Shown: positions 1-8,962 of the stretch, in pieces
Layout: every line of letters begins with the position of its first letter
Numbering within the stretch: position 1 is the first letter of the stretch
Origin: Burkholderia sp. D-99
GTDB lineage: Bacteria; Pseudomonadota; Gammaproteobacteria; Burkholderiales; Burkholderiaceae
Assembly: GCF_011605345.1 (NCBI RefSeq)
Contig: NZ_JAAOXM010000001.1
Span: 434,001-498,000, forward strand
Direction: 5' to 3'
DNA length: 64,000 nucleotides
Position numbers and translations under genes: made by a program
Notes under the pieces: model-generated
The model's database searches: none
Seen by the model: the letters and a program-made list of their open reading frames with translations, nothing else
What the model was told of the DNA's origin: nothing

Positions 1-1
1 G

Positions 2-1930
2 GATGCGCAACGCGTGAGCGCGTCGCGCAGCGAAGGGCGCGGCACGCGCCGCGACATGCGGCCGGGGCTGCGATTCGCGATGCGCGACCATCCGGTGTTG
101 AAAGTCTCGCAAGCCTTCGTTTGCCTGCGTGTCGAGCACGAGGTGCAGGCGAATGTGGACGCCGATGTCCACGGCGAAATCGAGCGCAAGCTCGGCAAGG
201 TACCGCCGTCGGCCGAGGTCGACGCATCCGCCGCCGTCGAAGGAATGATGCAGGACGGTCTGTCCGGCACCGGCACGGATCCACGCAATGACATGTCGCG
301 AAACGACACCGGCCGCGTGTACGGAAATGCCTTTGTTGCACTGCCGGTCGAGCAGTCCTACCGTCCGCACGAGGATGGCGTGGACGGCGCACGCTTGCAT
401 CCGGAAACGGTGGTGCAGGGCGCGCAGACGGTGATCGTCGTCGGTGCGGATGCGCCGATTCATACCGACCGCGACCACCGCGTCCGTATCCAGCATCATG
501 CGCAGCGCGGCCAGAATGCAGCCAGCCGCGAAGCACATCCTCGTGATTCCAATGCGCCCGCTGATCAAGGTGCAGGCACCTGGACGCGGATGATGACCCC
601 CATCGGCGGCGACAATTGGGGCGGTGTTGCCGTTCCGCGCGTGGGCCAGGAAGTGTGGGTCGACTGGCTGGAAGGGCAGCCTGATCGTCCGGTGGCCGTG
701 GCGTCGCTGTATAACGGGCGCGGCAACGACAACGGTCAGCACAATGCGCGCGCCGGCGGGCCAAGCGGCAGCACCGGCAATGCGGCCGCGTGGTTCGCGG
801 GTAACGGCCATGCAGCCACGCTGACCGGATTCAAGACCCAGGATCTGAGTCAGAGCCAGCAGGGCACCGGCGGCTATCGTCACTTCATGATGGACGATAC
901 GGCGGGTCAGTCGAGTGCGCATCTCTATACGACCGATCGCCGTAGCGGGTTGATGCTGGGCCACCTCAAGTCGATGAACGACAACGTTCGCCAGGCTGAT
1001 CGTGGTTATGGCGCGGAGCTGAATACCGAAGCATCGGGCGCGGTGCGCGGCGGCTCGGGCGTACTGGTCAGCGCCGCAGCCGGCGTGAACCAGATGGATG
1101 CGTCCGGCGCGGCCCAGGTGCTCGGCGACAGTCACGACCTGCTCGACGGTCTGGCGCAGGCCGCGCGTGCGCAAGGTGCCGAGCCGGGCGCGTCGCAATC
1201 TTCTCCCTCGCAAGCGGATGCGTCGTCGCCCGAACGAACGGACGCGGGCGCTTCGTCGTCCACGCCGGCGGCGGTCACAGGGCTGAGTGACGGCAAGCAG
1301 GCAATCAGCGCCGCACGAGCAGGATCCACGTCCGGTCAGGCGACCGGAGGCGGCGATGGCAGCGCGACCGCGTGGAGTCGTCCGCATCTGGTGGCCTACG
1401 GCCAGGATGGCGTGGTGGCTGTGTCGGCCAAGAGCCACGTCTGGTTGTCGGGTACCGAGACGGTGCTTGCCGCCGGTCAGGATTTGCAGTGGATGGCGCA
1501 GAACAAGACGAGCGTCGTCGCGAACCAGGGAATCCTGTTGTACACGGATGGCAAGAAAGGCGACGGGCGGCCCGTTGCCGTATCCGGCATCGCGCTGCAT
1601 GCGGCATGTGGATCGGTCGGCCTGCAGGCCCAGCGTGGCGGGAATCTCGGGGCCGTTGCCCAGCAAGGCGTCAGCTTGGCCAGTGCGACGGCAAGCGTGA
1701 CCGCGCAGGCATCCCGGAAGGTATTGCTCACCGCAGCGAAAGCCTATCTGAAGATGGAGGGGGGCGGCATCGAGATCGGTGTGCCGGGCACAGTGAAGTT
1801 TCATGCAGCCAATCACGTGCTGACCGGCCCGCGCAGTTCGGACATGAACCCGCAGATCGCGCAAAGTCAGGTGAAGGCCTGTCCGACGAAAGACGGCGAT
1901 GCGGCAGGTCGCGGCGCCGCCACGTTGTGA
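2..1930 (+). CDS. vgrG: VgrG, type VI secretion spike protein (5' end outside window)
   Basis: The frame is open from the first bases, so the true start lies upstream and the N-terminal gp27-like part is missing. What remains holds the gp5-like OB region (about nt 310-730, ending in the typical GQEVWVDWLEGQPDRP stretch), a Ser/Ala-rich variable linker (about nt 1150-1370), and a DUF2345 domain (about nt 1370-1830) with the repetitive beta-helix pattern of the needle. VgrG forms the puncturing tip of the T6SS and carries effectors directly or through adaptors. It is followed after 13 bases by a DUF4123 adaptor and then a large effector, the usual cargo-cluster order. The low-complexity linker may mark cargo specificity. 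Family is certain; full length and start cannot be judged. Confidence 0.93.
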   Translation, partial: DAQRVSASRSEGRGTRRDMRPGLRFAMRDHPVLKVSQAFVCLRVEHEVQANVDADVHGEIERKLGKVPPSAEVDASAAVEGMMQDGLSGTGTDPRNDMSRNDTGRVYGNAFVALPVEQSYRPHEDGVDGARLHPETVVQGAQTVIVVGADAPIHTDRDHRVRIQHHAQRGQNAASREAHPRDSNAPADQGAGTWTRMMTPIGGDNWGGVAVPRVGQEVWVDWLEGQPDRPVAVASLYNGRGNDNGQHNARAGGPSGSTGNAAAWFAGNGHAATLTGFKTQDLSQSQQGTGGYRHFMMDDTAGQSSAHLYTTDRRSGLMLGHLKSMNDNVRQADRGYGAELNTEASGAVRGGSGVLVSAAAGVNQMDASGAAQVLGDSHDLLDGLAQAARAQGAEPGASQSSPSQADASSPERTDAGASSSTPAAVTGLSDGKQAISAARAGSTSGQATGGGDGSATAWSRPHLVAYGQDGVVAVSAKSHVWLSGTETVLAAGQDLQWMAQNKTSVVANQGILLYTDGKKGDGRPVAVSGIALHAACGSVGLQAQRGGNLGAVAQQGVSLASATASVTAQASRKVLLTAAKAYLKMEGGGIEIGVPGTVKFHAANHVLTGPRSSDMNPQIAQSQVKACPTKDGDAAGRGAATL

Positions 1931-1943
1931 CGGAGAGAGGGGC

Positions 1944-2900
1944 GTGAGTACATCGATCGAACTGACGACGTCGCAGATACAGGACGCGCTGCGGAAACAG
2001 GATTCGTTGCACGGGTATCTGCTCGTCGATCCGTACCTGCGGGAGCCGCTTGTCGAGCATGGGCCGATGCCCGGAGAACGCGAGGTCGTGCCGATTCCGG
2101 TGGCCAGCGAGTCGCTTCTCGACCATCAGCGTCCGCGGCTGATCTGCTTCGATCATGACGATGTCCAATTGATCGAGGCATCGGTCCGGGCCGCGTGCGA
2201 CGAACAACGCGATCCCCATGATGAAGTGGTGCGCGGGTTCACGGTGGGCGGCTGGCTGGTTTCGACGCTGCCACCGGAAATCGTCGCGGTTCACCTGGCG
2301 CGCGTGATGGTTTCTCCGCGCCCCCGCGTTGGCCGGAAGTACGTGCGATGGGCCGATCGGCGCGTACTCGAATGGATGTGGCCGGCACTGAACGATCTGC
2401 AACGAAGCGACTTGTTCGGCCCGATCGCGGCCTGGCATGCGCTGGACCGACATGCCAGGCTCGTGGAGCGGATTTCACCGGTGGGTTTCGACCCGAGCGC
2501 ATCGCGATCGCGTGCCACGTTCTTCGCGCTCGACGACGCGCAATGGAGCCGGGTGGATCGATGCGCGACGGTGCAGGACCTCCTCAGGGGCTGGTGCGTG
2601 TTCGAGCGTGAATTGCCCGACGATTACCTGAACCGGGCGGACGCGGCTGTTGCCGATGCGCAGGTGCTTGGTTTGACGCATGTAGCCGACATCGTGCTGT
2701 TGGGCGCGTATGTGCTGCAGATTCATCCGGCACTGTGCAAGCACGCGCATGTGATCGAACTGGTGAAGTCGACATTGAGCGATCGGGCAAGCTTGAGCGA
2801 GCGGCTCGGCGCGGTCGGGGATGACGTGTGGGACGCGATGCGTCTCGAACTGGATCAGAAGACGTCGCGCGACACATCCTTCGCGATGGCTCGCCGCTAG
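1944..2900 (+). CDS. DUF4123 T6SS effector adaptor/chaperone
   Basis: A 318-residue protein. The GTG at 1944 is chosen because GGAGAGAGG ends just upstream; an in-frame ATG at 1899 would overlap vgrG and has no ribosome binding site. The N-terminal part (residues about 10-130) has the DUF4123 pattern of an LHGYLLVDPYLREPL segment followed by a QRPRLICFD-type strand and a GGWLVSTLPP motif. Family members (Tap/TEC proteins) are cytoplasmic adaptors that load one specific effector onto the cognate VgrG and are not secreted themselves. Position between vgrG and a VasX-type effector gene fits exactly. The C-terminal half is less conserved and probably recognises the effector. Confidence 0.85.
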   Translation: MSTSIELTTSQIQDALRKQDSLHGYLLVDPYLREPLVEHGPMPGEREVVPIPVASESLLDHQRPRLICFDHDDVQLIEASVRAACDEQRDPHDEVVRGFTVGGWLVSTLPPEIVAVHLARVMVSPRPRVGRKYVRWADRRVLEWMWPALNDLQRSDLFGPIAAWHALDRHARLVERISPVGFDPSASRSRATFFALDDAQWSRVDRCATVQDLLRGWCVFERELPDDYLNRADAAVADAQVLGLTHVADIVLLGAYVLQIHPALCKHAHVIELVKSTLSDRASLSERLGAVGDDVWDAMRLELDQKTSRDTSFAMARR

Positions 2901-2916
2901 CAAAGGAAATCGAATC

Positions 2917-5900
2917 ATGTCAGATGGCAAATATGCGCAGAACGCGAATGCCGCCGCCGCCGGTGCGCCGCACTGTTCCGCAGGCGGGTGCCCGTCATGC
3001 GTGAAGGCCGGCTTGCCGGTTTTGCTGGTCAGGCCGGCGCTGGCCGAAAAAAAATATGCCGATGCGAAGAAAGGCGCGATCGCGAAGCTGAAGCCAGGTG
3101 TTGCCGACGTCGGGTTGAGTTACTTCGGCTACACGATGCGAACCTTGCGCGGTGGTTATGTCTACGCGTATTACGAGCGACCGCACACCCCGGAGCTCAA
3201 GGAGCAGAAGGGGTGGCAGGCATTCCAGGTCGACGACGGTGGCTACATGACGCCCTATTCGCTCAGCGAATTGCCCTTGCCTGGCAACGCACCCGTGTTC
3301 GCATGCCAGCGCACTGCCGGTTATGCAGCTGCCATGCTGTTCGTCATCCCGAATGCATCCGAGACGCAGCGTGTGTGGATCGGATTCAGCGATACGCCAT
3401 GGAGCGAGAAGATTCGGAATGCATATGGAAATCCCAAGAACGAAACGCTGCGGCGACAGCGCATGGTGTGCATCGATGCGCCGCAGGCGAAATGCGATCG
3501 TTCGGCCCCGCTGACAGAGGCCGAAATCGGCAAGATCGTCGAAGAGTACAACGCGAACTATCCGGTGGCGTCGGCTGCGCTGTATGGCGACGACAATGTG
3601 TTTCCGTTGAGGAAGCCGGCGCGAATGGACCCGAAGGGAGGGCGTCGCGAAACGGCGAAGGACATTTACGACCAGGCTGTCGAGATCGTCAAGAAAAGCC
3701 AGACGTTCGACATCGGCAAGGCGATGATCGTCAGCGTACCCGATGCGATCGGTGTGACGTATGAGGCAGCGAACTTCCGTATCACCGTGCCGAAGAAGGC
3801 CAAGACGATGATGACGGACAAAGGCTACTGGAAGCTGCAGTCGGCGCTGTGCATCAAGGGCCTGGTCGAGACGATGCAGCAGCAATACAGCCATATCGGC
3901 AATCTGTCCGGGATGCAGGGTGACCCGAACACCTACATGGCCAGGGATCAGTTCGACGCGATGAAGGCGAGCGGGAATCTCCCGCCGGGCGCGACCTTCA
4001 TGCCGCAGACGATCTCCGGATCGGGGATGTTCGCCGGCACCTATACGAACCCGTCGATGGGCATCGTCGCGATACCGGAGGACGAACTGCCGGCGGAGCA
4101 GATCAAGAAGAAGCTGGGTGACAAATATCAGAAATTCCTGGACCAGTACCAGTCCGCGTGCAACGACGACAGCCGATTGCTTGCGACGATCGAGCCGGAT
4201 TACGGAGCGTGGTTGCAAAGCGGGGCGCGCAAGCTGGTGACCGAACACGATTGTGACGACACGACGCGGCAGGACGGTGTCTACTACGCGGTACTGGTGG
4301 GCAAGGTGTGCCATGGCGGCCACAAGACCGACGTCGGCCTGCAGTGGTACGCGGATTTCATGAAGGACAATCCGGACGACAAGAACAACCTGATGATCCG
4401 AGCGATGCTCGGCAACCAGCAGGATTTCTTCACGTGGTTCAAGGACAAGGATCAGCGATCCAAGACGATCGATGAATCCAAGGCGTTTTTCGACGTGATC
4501 GAGGAGCTCGAGAAAAAGCACGAGGGTGGACAGCTGGTCGGGGCCCTGGCACGCAATCTGCCGTATTTGCGGACGCTGGCTTCGCTATGGAGTTACAGCT
4601 TGGTGTCATTGCTGAGCGCTTCCAGTCTTGCGTTGCGCGGTCTCAAGAATCCGCCGTCCCCGGATCTCGTCAGGAAAGTCGAGGTGGGGATAGCAAGAAT
4701 CGGCATCATCAGTGCCACCAAGGATGGCATTCGCGTCACGCGGGTCAAGGCGTCGTACAAGCAGGCGAAGTTTTACTGGCGTGAAGTCGCCAATGCGAAA
4801 AACAGTCCCGAAGGTGGTGGCAAATCGACGTCGAAGGTGGGTGACACGCGTACCGTCAGTGTTTCAAGAAGCGGCGGTGGTGCTTTCGACGTGTCGGGAA
4901 AAGGTGGGACCGTCGAGGTATTCGTCTTCGAACAGGTCAGTGTTACGACGACCGCCGTTGCGCAGTTGCCGGCTGACATGGGCGAACTCAGGAAGTTTGC
5001 CCGCAAGGTCGGCGAATTGATGCGCGAGGGAGGCGCGGTGCTGTCGGTCGCGGGCGGATGGCTGCAGGTCCTGAGCCTGCGGGATGCGATGGACAAATAC
5101 AGGTACGGAAATGACGACGAGCGGCTGGAGGGTATTCTCGGCATCGGGTCGGCGGCGATGGGTTGCGCTACCGCGTTGTTCGAAGTCGGGAATGCCGCCG
5201 CCAAGAAATGGGAAGCGGTTGGCGCTGCGTTGCGCACGAAGATATTGACAGGCGTAGCCGCCACGATTGCCGCTGGATTTGATGCCGCGACCGCGGCCAT
5301 GAAAGCTGCCTCGAGATATACGCGGGACAACATGGGCGCCTTTACTGCCTATGCGGTTCAGACGCTGTTCTTTTTGGGGGCGACCGTGGCCAGCGGGGCG
5401 GGCTTTCTCGAAGCGATCGGCGTCATTACCGTGACGGGCGGCTACGGCCTTTCCTGGACTGGATGGGGGCTGGTGTTGGTTGCTGTTGGTATGGCTGCGG
5501 GTTTCTTGGCCCAGCTTCTGCAGAATCGGCCCGCGGAAGAATGGGCGGCACGCACAATCTGGGGAAGTGCGAGCGACAAGTGGGGGAGTATGGCTCGCGA
5601 GCAGGAAGAATCGAACAAGTTGTTGCTGGGGATCAGTGTCGACTTCAGCTACAAGGACGGCTTTTGGGATATCGCTGGCCGGAGCGCGGCCGCTGGCATG
5701 ATGGGAGGATTGCCTATGCCCGGCGGCAGCAATAGCAATCCGATGGATTATCGGGAGGTATATTTGCGCCTGCGTATCCCCGTGGGGTTGCGGGCGCAAC
5801 TGGACTGGGTTGCACGCATCTACGGCAAGAGCAAGAAAGGCGGGACGACGCTGTTGCTGGAACGCACAGGCGGCTCCGCGCGGCCTTCAGGGCTAGCGGT

Positions 5901-6069
5901 AGGTGGCGCTTCGGCGCTCGCGAAACTGAACGCCGGGGTGAAAGATCAGGATCAGGACATTCGGCTGTCGCTCGATCTGAGTGTCATTGAATTCAGCGGG
6001 GCGTATGCCGAAGTGGCCGTGGAAACGAAGGATGGAGACGAGGTTCTGAGCGAACGGCTGCCGAACTAG
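2917..6069 (+). CDS. VasX-N-type T6SS effector, probable pore-forming toxin (BTH_I2691-like)
   Basis: A 1050-residue protein starting at ATG 2917 behind AAAGGAAA. The N-terminus carries the signature of the VasX N-terminal domain: a Cys cluster (C20, C25, C28) followed by KAGLPVLLVRPALAEKK, then the conserved LSYFGYTMRTLRGGYVYAYY stretch. Such proteins are anti-bacterial or anti-eukaryotic effectors delivered on VgrG that insert into membranes. Hydrophobic segments suited to pore formation occur at about residues 553-575, 737-797 and 810-868, the last a long Gly/Ala-rich double segment. A soluble region of about 180 residues follows. No signal peptide is visible, as expected for T6SS cargo. 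The neighbouring vgrG, DUF4123 gene and three small membrane proteins give the full effector-immunity setting. Toxicity and target are inferred from the family. Confidence 0.85.
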   Translation: MSDGKYAQNANAAAAGAPHCSAGGCPSCVKAGLPVLLVRPALAEKKYADAKKGAIAKLKPGVADVGLSYFGYTMRTLRGGYVYAYYERPHTPELKEQKGWQAFQVDDGGYMTPYSLSELPLPGNAPVFACQRTAGYAAAMLFVIPNASETQRVWIGFSDTPWSEKIRNAYGNPKNETLRRQRMVCIDAPQAKCDRSAPLTEAEIGKIVEEYNANYPVASAALYGDDNVFPLRKPARMDPKGGRRETAKDIYDQAVEIVKKSQTFDIGKAMIVSVPDAIGVTYEAANFRITVPKKAKTMMTDKGYWKLQSALCIKGLVETMQQQYSHIGNLSGMQGDPNTYMARDQFDAMKASGNLPPGATFMPQTISGSGMFAGTYTNPSMGIVAIPEDELPAEQIKKKLGDKYQKFLDQYQSACNDDSRLLATIEPDYGAWLQSGARKLVTEHDCDDTTRQDGVYYAVLVGKVCHGGHKTDVGLQWYADFMKDNPDDKNNLMIRAMLGNQQDFFTWFKDKDQRSKTIDESKAFFDVIEELEKKHEGGQLVGALARNLPYLRTLASLWSYSLVSLLSASSLALRGLKNPPSPDLVRKVEVGIARIGIISATKDGIRVTRVKASYKQAKFYWREVANAKNSPEGGGKSTSKVGDTRTVSVSRSGGGAFDVSGKGGTVEVFVFEQVSVTTTAVAQLPADMGELRKFARKVGELMREGGAVLSVAGGWLQVLSLRDAMDKYRYGNDDERLEGILGIGSAAMGCATALFEVGNAAAKKWEAVGAALRTKILTGVAATIAAGFDAATAAMKAASRYTRDNMGAFTAYAVQTLFFLGATVASGAGFLEAIGVITVTGGYGLSWTGWGLVLVAVGMAAGFLAQLLQNRPAEEWAARTIWGSASDKWGSMAREQEESNKLLLGISVDFSYKDGFWDIAGRSAAAGMMGGLPMPGGSNSNPMDYREVYLRLRIPVGLRAQLDWVARIYGKSKKGGTTLLLERTGGSARPSGLAVGGASALAKLNAGVKDQDQDIRLSLDLSVIEFSGAYAEVAVETKDGDEVLSERLPN

Positions 6070-6084
6070 GAGATGGGCATCGAA

Positions 6085-6954
6085 ATGAAAAGCGAGAAGA
6101 GCGACTACCGCGTGCTGTTGCCGGAATGGAAGCAAGCAGATCCGTATTTCAACAAGTTCCCCGGGAAACTGGCGAATACCCGACAGGGCGTCACGCCACC
6201 GTGGCGAGTGGCAAGCGATGACAAGCTGCGACCTGCTCACGAGATGGCCAGCACCTGCGACTCTCTTTTGAATATCTACCCGAATGCGATAGAAGTTGGT
6301 ACGCCGATGGGCGCCGGCGGGAAAACGGTGTATCTGATGCTTGGTGTGCTGATCGGGCTGTTCGGCACGGGGTGCATCGGCTATCTGGCAGTTCTGGCTT
6401 TGCTAAAAATTCCGGTCTTCGGCGTCTTCATGTCCGTTGCCACTGTGCCGTTCTTTTTGTTTGCGGTGTTTTGCCTTCGGGCAGCGCTCTTTTCTCCGCG
6501 GGATCTTCCCGTTCTTTTCAACCGGAAAGATCGCAGCGTGAGCTTCATTCCCTATGTGTCGCCGCCGTTCTGGCGATTCTGGGAGAAAGGCGGCGCAGGG
6601 GCGGTTCGCACGCGCGCGTGGGACGACGTGAAGGTTCGATCCTACAAGTGGACGCAATTTACTGGGGCGGCGGCTCGGGAATCTTATTTCCTATCGCTGT
6701 TGTGGGGTGAAGCAGGCAATCCGCGGTCGTGCGCGGAGATCGTCAATATCGGCTACACCGGATGGTGGGAAGACGCGATGCTTTGGCGGCTGTATGAACA
6801 TATCCGGCGCTACATGGAGGAGGACGGCCCCCCGATCCCGCGTGGAGAAGCGTTGCGCCAGACAGGTACCGGCAAGCTGCCCACCTTCCCGGCGGAGATC
6901 ATTGCCGCTGCGGGCGGTGCGGCGATCAAGGTAGAGGAGGCGGTGAACCTTTGA
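6085..6954 (+). CDS. Membrane protein, copy 1 of 3, probable immunity protein to the VasX-type effector (DUF6708-like)
   Basis: A 289-residue protein. An in-frame ATG at 6073 exists, but ATG 6085 is preferred: AGGAG at 6068-6072 is then 12 bases away and the N-terminus aligns with the two downstream copies. Layout: a soluble N-terminal part starting SEKSDYRVLLPEW, a hydrophobic hairpin at about residues 80-140, a conserved SPRDLPVLFNRKDRSVSFIP segment, and a C-terminal cytosolic part ending AAIKVEE. It resembles an uncharacterised family annotated as DUF6708 in Burkholderia. Immunity proteins against pore-forming T6SS effectors are usually inner-membrane proteins encoded directly downstream, which matches; the role is inferred. 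This copy differs from copies 2 and 3 mainly in the membrane hairpin. Confidence 0.75.
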   Translation: MKSEKSDYRVLLPEWKQADPYFNKFPGKLANTRQGVTPPWRVASDDKLRPAHEMASTCDSLLNIYPNAIEVGTPMGAGGKTVYLMLGVLIGLFGTGCIGYLAVLALLKIPVFGVFMSVATVPFFLFAVFCLRAALFSPRDLPVLFNRKDRSVSFIPYVSPPFWRFWEKGGAGAVRTRAWDDVKVRSYKWTQFTGAAARESYFLSLLWGEAGNPRSCAEIVNIGYTGWWEDAMLWRLYEHIRRYMEEDGPPIPRGEALRQTGTGKLPTFPAEIIAAAGGAAIKVEEAVNL

Positions 6955-6957
6955 TCG

Positions 6958-7072
6958 GTTTCGCGGGTTCGAGCGGATGGCTGGACGTGAAGACGCTCAT
7001 GTTCGGCTCGATCATCACTCCGTCGGCGATATCGAATTTGCCGAGATAGTAAAGCGTACGGTTCCGGTACAT
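6958..7072 (-). pseudogene. Fragment of a hexapeptide-repeat (maltose/NodL-type) O-acetyltransferase gene, copy A
   Basis: Read on the minus strand, the spacer between copies 1 and 2 encodes about 35 residues with the hallmark of left-handed beta-helix sugar acetyltransferases: FDIADGVMIEPNMSV followed by TSSHPLEP, corresponding to the family's IxPxV...TxxHPLDP region with its active-site His. Full-length enzymes are about 180-200 residues, so this is only an internal piece; it has no proper start or end. The same piece recurs before copy 3. It is probably a leftover of an ancestral neighbouring gene caught in the tandem duplication. Confidence 0.6.
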
Positions 7073-7076
7073 CGAA

Positions 7077-7946
7077 ATGAAAAACGAGAAGAGTGACTAC
7101 CGGGTGCTTTTGCCAGAATGGAATCGAGCAGATCCGTTTTTCAACAAGTTCCCCGGGAAACTGGCGAATACCCGGCAGGGCGTCACGCCTCCGTGGCGAG
7201 TGGCAAGTGACGACAAGCGGCGACCCGCTCACGAAATGGCCAGCACCTGCGACGCCCTTTTGAACATCTACCCGAATGCGATCGAAGTTGGTACGCCGAT
7301 GGGCGCCGGCGGGAAAACGGTGTTTTTGCTGATCGGTACGCTGATGGGGCTGCTCGGTACGTGGGGATTCGGCTACCTGGCGGTGCTGGTCTTGCAGGAA
7401 GTCCCAGTTCTCGGTGTCGTCGTCTGCCTTTTCACCTTACTGGTCCTTTTGTGTGGTGTGTTCTGCCTCCGAGCGGCGCTTTTTTCTCCTCGGGATCTTC
7501 CCGTTCTTTTCAACCGGAAAGATCGCAGCGTGAGCTTCATTCCTTATGTAACGCCACCGTTCTGGCGATTCTGGGAGAAAGGCGGGGCAGGGGCCGTACG
7601 CACGCGCGCGTGGGACGACGTGAAGGTTCGATCCTACAAGTGGACGCAGTTTACGGGGGCGGCGGCTCGGGAATCCTATTTCCTGTCGCTGTTGTGGGGC
7701 GAGGCCGGCAATCCGCAGTCATGCGCGGAGATCGTCAATATCGGCTACACGGGATGGTGGGAAGACGCGATGCTGTGGCGATTGTACGAGCACATTCGAC
7801 GCTACATGGAGGAGGACGGCCCCCCGATACAGCGCGGAGAAACACTGCGCCGGACAGGTACCGGCAAGTTGCCCACGTTCCCGGCGGAGATCATTGACGC
7901 TGCCGGCGGCGCGGCGATCAAGGTAGAGGGGGCGGTGAACCTCTGA
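7077..7946 (+). CDS. Membrane protein, copy 2 of 3, probable immunity protein (DUF6708-like)
   Basis: A 289-residue paralogue of the gene at 6085. Residues 1-78 and 142-289 are almost identical to copies 1 and 3. The membrane hairpin (about 80-140) is the most divergent of the three, for example FGYLAVLVLQEVPVLGVVVC where copies 1 and 3 have an ALLKIPVFGVF-type sequence. No clear Shine-Dalgarno sequence precedes the ATG, where the acetyltransferase fragment lies instead, so expression may depend on read-through and inefficient initiation. Concentration of change in the membrane part, the likely contact surface with a pore-forming toxin, suggests a broadened or altered immunity range. That interpretation is inference. 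Confidence 0.75.
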   Translation: MKNEKSDYRVLLPEWNRADPFFNKFPGKLANTRQGVTPPWRVASDDKRRPAHEMASTCDALLNIYPNAIEVGTPMGAGGKTVFLLIGTLMGLLGTWGFGYLAVLVLQEVPVLGVVVCLFTLLVLLCGVFCLRAALFSPRDLPVLFNRKDRSVSFIPYVTPPFWRFWEKGGAGAVRTRAWDDVKVRSYKWTQFTGAAARESYFLSLLWGEAGNPQSCAEIVNIGYTGWWEDAMLWRLYEHIRRYMEEDGPPIQRGETLRRTGTGKLPTFPAEIIDAAGGAAIKVEGAVNL

Positions 7947-7977
7947 TCGGTTTCGCGATAGCGAAGGCTTGCTGCTC

Positions 7978-8088
7978 TCGCGGTTCAAGCGTGTGGCTGG
8001 ACGTGATGACACTCATGTTCGGCTCGATCATCACTCCGTCGGCGATATCGAAATTGCCGAGATAGTAGAGCGTACGGTTCCGGGACAT
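7978..8088 (-). pseudogene. Fragment of the same O-acetyltransferase gene, copy B
   Basis: Second occurrence of the minus-strand acetyltransferase piece, here reading FDIADGVMIEPNMSV then TSSHTLEP. Compared with copy A there are few substitutions (for example K to N, F to I and P to T, plus silent changes) and about 24 additional bases on the far side of the conserved piece, within 7947-7980. It carries no complete gene. Its presence upstream of copies 2 and 3 but not after copy 3 shows that the duplicated unit was fragment plus membrane-protein gene. Confidence 0.6.
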
Positions 8089-8092
8089 CGAA

Positions 8093-8962
8093 ATGAAAAA
8101 CGAGAAGAGCGACTACCGCGTGCTGTTGCCGGAATGGAATCAAGCGGATCCGTATTTCAATAAATTCCCCGGGAAACTGGCGAATACCCGGCAGGGCGTC
8201 ACGCCACCGTGGCGGGTGGCAAGCGATGACAAGCGGCGACCTGCTCACGAAATGGCCAGCGCCTGCGACGCCCTTTTGAACATCTACCCGAATGCGATCG
8301 AAGTTGGTACGCCGATGGGCGCCGGCGGGAAAACGGTGTATCTGATGCTTGGCGTGCTGATCGGGCTGCTCGGTGCGGGGGGCATCGGCTACCTGGCGGT
8401 GCTGGCCTTGCTCAAAATCCCGGTCTTCGGCGTCTTCGTGTCTGCCGCCACGATGCTGTTCCTTTTGTTTGCGGTGTTTTGCCTCCGAATAGCGCTTTTT
8501 TCTCCCCGGGATCTTCCCGTTCTTTTCAACCGGAAAGATCGCAACGTGAGCTTCATTCCTTATGTAACGCCGTCGTTCTGGCGATTCTGGGAGAAAGGCG
8601 GGGCAGGAGCCGTACGCACGCGCGCGTGGGACGACGTGAAGGTTCGATCGTACAAATGGACGCAATTTACGGGGGCGGCGGGCCGTGAATCCTATTTCCT
8701 GTCGCTGTTGTGGGGCGAGGTTGGCAATCCCCAGTCGTGCGCCGAGATCGTCAATATCGGCTACGCCGGGTGGTGGGAAGACGCAATGCTCTGGCGGCTG
8801 TTTGAACATATCCGGCGTTACATGGAGGAGGACGGCCCTCCGATCCCGCGTGGAGAAGCGTTGCGCCGGACAGGTACCGGCAAGCTGCCCGAGTTCCCGG
8901 TGGAGATCATTGCCGCTGCCGGCGGCGCGGCGATCAAGATAGAGGAAGCCGCCAACCTTTGA
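8093..8962 (+). CDS. Membrane protein, copy 3 of 3, probable immunity protein (DUF6708-like)
   Basis: A 289-residue third copy. Its membrane hairpin is closer to copy 1 (shared GYLAVLALLKIPVFGVF) than to copy 2, while small substitutions are scattered elsewhere (NVSFIPYVTPSFW, AGRESYF, IGYAGWWED). As with copy 2, no good ribosome binding site is seen before the ATG. Nothing similar follows it: the 258 bases to the next gene look like ordinary intergenic DNA containing a small palindrome, GTTCGAAACGAAC. The cluster probably ends here. Confidence 0.75.
   Translation: MKNEKSDYRVLLPEWNQADPYFNKFPGKLANTRQGVTPPWRVASDDKRRPAHEMASACDALLNIYPNAIEVGTPMGAGGKTVYLMLGVLIGLLGAGGIGYLAVLALLKIPVFGVFVSAATMLFLLFAVFCLRIALFSPRDLPVLFNRKDRNVSFIPYVTPSFWRFWEKGGAGAVRTRAWDDVKVRSYKWTQFTGAAGRESYFLSLLWGEVGNPQSCAEIVNIGYAGWWEDAMLWRLFEHIRRYMEEDGPPIPRGEALRRTGTGKLPEFPVEIIAAAGGAAIKIEEAANL

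Noticed and set aside
6958..7020. Short plus-strand frame (LMFGSIITPSAISNLPR) repeated in both immunity-gene spacers
   Set aside because: Explained as the complement of the duplicated acetyltransferase fragment, whose minus-strand reading matches a known family.
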